Origin: CAZIMM01 sp964540415
GTDB taxonomy: Bacteria > Bacillota > Clostridia > Oscillospirales > Acutalibacteraceae
Length of the DNA stretch: 25,005 nucleotides
Direction of reading: 5' to 3'
Assembly: GCA_964540415.1 (NCBI GenBank)
Contig: CAZIMM010000026.1
Location: 1-25,005 of the forward strand
Below the pieces are notes generated by a model. It saw nothing but the letters and a program-made list of their open reading frames with translations, had not been told where the DNA came from and did no database searches. Within the stretch, counting starts at the first letter, position 1; each line of letters opens with the position of its first letter. Below, in pieces: positions 23,810-25,005 of this stretch. The translations under genes were made by a program, and so were the position numbers.

Positions 23810-24921
23810 ATCCGAAAAGAAATCCGTGGAAGGGCACAATGACCCGGCGCGAACGCTTCAACAATCAGATGCATTACCGTGAGTTTGACAGAACCGTCAA
23901 CATGGAATTCGGCTATTGGGACGAGAACTATGTTCAATGGAACATTTTCACGGACAACGGCATAAAAACCGAGAGCGATGCAGACCGGCTGTTTTCTTTT
24001 GAGCCGCCGCAGTCTTTCGGAGTTCAATACTGGATGAGCCCTCCGTTTGAGCAGAAAGTCGTCGGTGAAAACGGCAACAAGCTGATTATGATGAATTCCG
24101 ACGGACTTCTTGCAGAGGTTCCGAAGGACGGCTATTCAACAATTCCCCATTACATCAAGCCCTCCGTTGAAACTCCCGAGGACTGGAAAAAGCTGAAGGA
24201 GCGTTCCTTCCGAAGAGATGACGAGAAAAGGATTATTTCTCCCGAGTGGCTCAAAGACAGATTCCCGGACGGCAGAGATTTCCCCGTCGGAATCAACGTC
24301 GGCTCGCTAATCGGAAAAATCCGCGATATGCTCACTGTCGAAGGACTTGCCTACGCCGTAGCCGATTACCCGGAAATGGTTGAGGACATGGTTGAAACCG
24401 TGTGCACTCTCATCGAAGACGGAATAGACAGAGCGTTGGAGCACGTCAATCCGGATTTTGCCTGCGGCTGGGAGGATATCTGCTGCCGTAACGGTCCTCT
24501 GGTGTCAATGGATTTTTTCAAGGAAGCCGTTTTTCCGAGATACAAGAGAATCGGGAAAAAGCTGCATGAGCACGGTATTGACATATGGTATACCGATTGC
24601 GACGGCGATGTGCGTCCCCTGCTCCCCTATTTCCTCGAAGCCGGCATAAACTGCCTCTTTCCGTATGAGGTCAATTCCTGTGCACACCCTGTAAAACTTT
24701 GCGAGGAATACGGCAAGGAGCTGCGCATCATGGGCGGCATTGACAAAATTCAACTCATTGCAGGCAAAGAAGCAATCAAAAAATACCTTGAAAGCGTTGC
24801 GCCGCTTGTCGCGCGCGGCGGATACATTCCTTTTTGCGACCACCGCTGTCCTCCCGACGTAACTCCGGAAAACTACCTCTATTATCTTGACTTAAAAGAG
24901 AAAATGTTCGGAATGCATTAA
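23806..24921 (+). CDS. Second uroporphyrinogen-decarboxylase-family protein, divergent metal site
   Basis: A 371-residue URO-D-fold protein, clearly a different branch from the first one. It has an N-terminal extension (PKRNPWKGTMTRRERFNNQM), FPVGINVGSLIGKIRDMLTVEGLAYAVADYP-type central sequence, and near the expected metal site YTDCDGDVRPLLPYF instead of HxCG, with HRCPPDVTP near the C-terminus. The usual histidine of the zinc motif is therefore replaced by aspartate, while two cysteines remain. Relatives with this signature commonly accompany corrinoid proteins and may act as the donor-side methyltransferase or on an alternative acceptor; that is inference. The start overlaps the corrinoid gene stop (ATGA). 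Confidence 0.88.
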   Translation: MNPKRNPWKGTMTRRERFNNQMHYREFDRTVNMEFGYWDENYVQWNIFTDNGIKTESDADRLFSFEPPQSFGVQYWMSPPFEQKVVGENGNKLIMMNSDGLLAEVPKDGYSTIPHYIKPSVETPEDWKKLKERSFRRDDEKRIISPEWLKDRFPDGRDFPVGINVGSLIGKIRDMLTVEGLAYAVADYPEMVEDMVETVCTLIEDGIDRALEHVNPDFACGWEDICCRNGPLVSMDFFKEAVFPRYKRIGKKLHEHGIDIWYTDCDGDVRPLLPYFLEAGINCLFPYEVNSCAHPVKLCEEYGKELRIMGGIDKIQLIAGKEAIKKYLESVAPLVARGGYIPFCDHRCPPDVTPENYLYYLDLKEKMFGMH

Positions 24922-25005
24922 ATCGCAATTCATCAAAGCCATCGCGGATTTGAACAAGACCAGTAAAAACGGACAGTGAAAAAAAGAGCCTCCTATGGTA
25001 GAATT
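24922..25005 (+). promoter_or_regulatory. Downstream edge with an extended -10-like sequence
   Basis: No terminator follows the last gene in the 84 bases left. TGGTAGAAT at 24996-25004 fits an extended -10, with GTGAAA 17 bases upstream as a poor -35. This could promote a gene beyond the window; weak evidence. Confidence 0.3.

Noticed and set aside
24978..25005. Start of a new gene at GTG 24978
   Set aside because: No ribosome site precedes it and only nine codons are visible.
1..25005. CRISPR array, tRNA, rRNA or complete insertion sequence
   Set aside because: No regularly spaced direct repeats, cloverleaf sequence, rRNA motif or transposase reading frame was found by reading both strands.

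Overview
The window looks like a metagenome-assembled contig from an anaerobic clostridial Bacillota, probably a gut- or rumen-type member of the Oscillospirales. This is inferred from gene content: a type I dockerin fused to BspA-like leucine-rich repeats, an ECF transporter S component, a BMP-family nucleoside ABC transporter beside xpt, corrinoid methyl-transfer proteins, and Shine-Dalgarno and sigma-A-type promoter signals. There are four runs of N (476-492, 3657-3756, 12922-12931, 22671-22680). Reading frames across at least three of them show that the run lengths are estimates, so the apparent frame breaks at 3657-3756 and 22671-22680 are assembly artefacts.

Layout. (1) 1-2845, minus: the N-terminal three quarters of rpoB, driven by a near-consensus promoter with A-tracts upstream and no rplL next to it. 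(2) 3174-9447, minus: four closely spaced genes that look like one operon (aldolase of the DapA/NanA family, ChbG/YdjC-type deacetylase, short DivIVA-like coiled-coil protein, secreted LRR/Ig-repeat/dockerin protein), with a promoter at 9511-9539 and a terminator at 3080-3117. (3) 9660-14736, plus, divergent from (2): class I mannose-6-phosphate isomerase, GH4 glycosidase, zinc-type lipase/esterase, ECF S component and a uridine-kinase-like P-loop kinase, ending at a bidirectional terminator. (4) 14801-16138, minus: secreted GH18 glycosidase. (5) 16236-21848, minus: purine salvage operon xpt - BMP lipoprotein - ABC ATPase - two permeases, with promoter and terminator visible. (6) 22187-24921, plus: two uroporphyrinogen-decarboxylase-family proteins flanking a corrinoid protein, which is a methyl-transfer module without its substrate-specific methyltransferase in view.

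How they fit together. Blocks 2-4 suggest acquisition and breakdown of glycans or amino sugars: surface binding by the dockerin/LRR protein, deacetylation, glycoside cleavage, aldolase cleavage and hexose-phosphate isomerisation. Block 5 imports purine nucleosides or bases and converts xanthine to XMP. Block 6 probably moves methyl groups from an unidentified substrate through a B12 protein to a thiol or folate acceptor. No CRISPR array, tRNA, rRNA or complete mobile element was seen. The strongest candidates for something under-described are the asymmetric methyl-transfer module, the translationally coupled S component/kinase pair, and the repeat-domain dockerin protein with a recently homogenised Ig-like domain.
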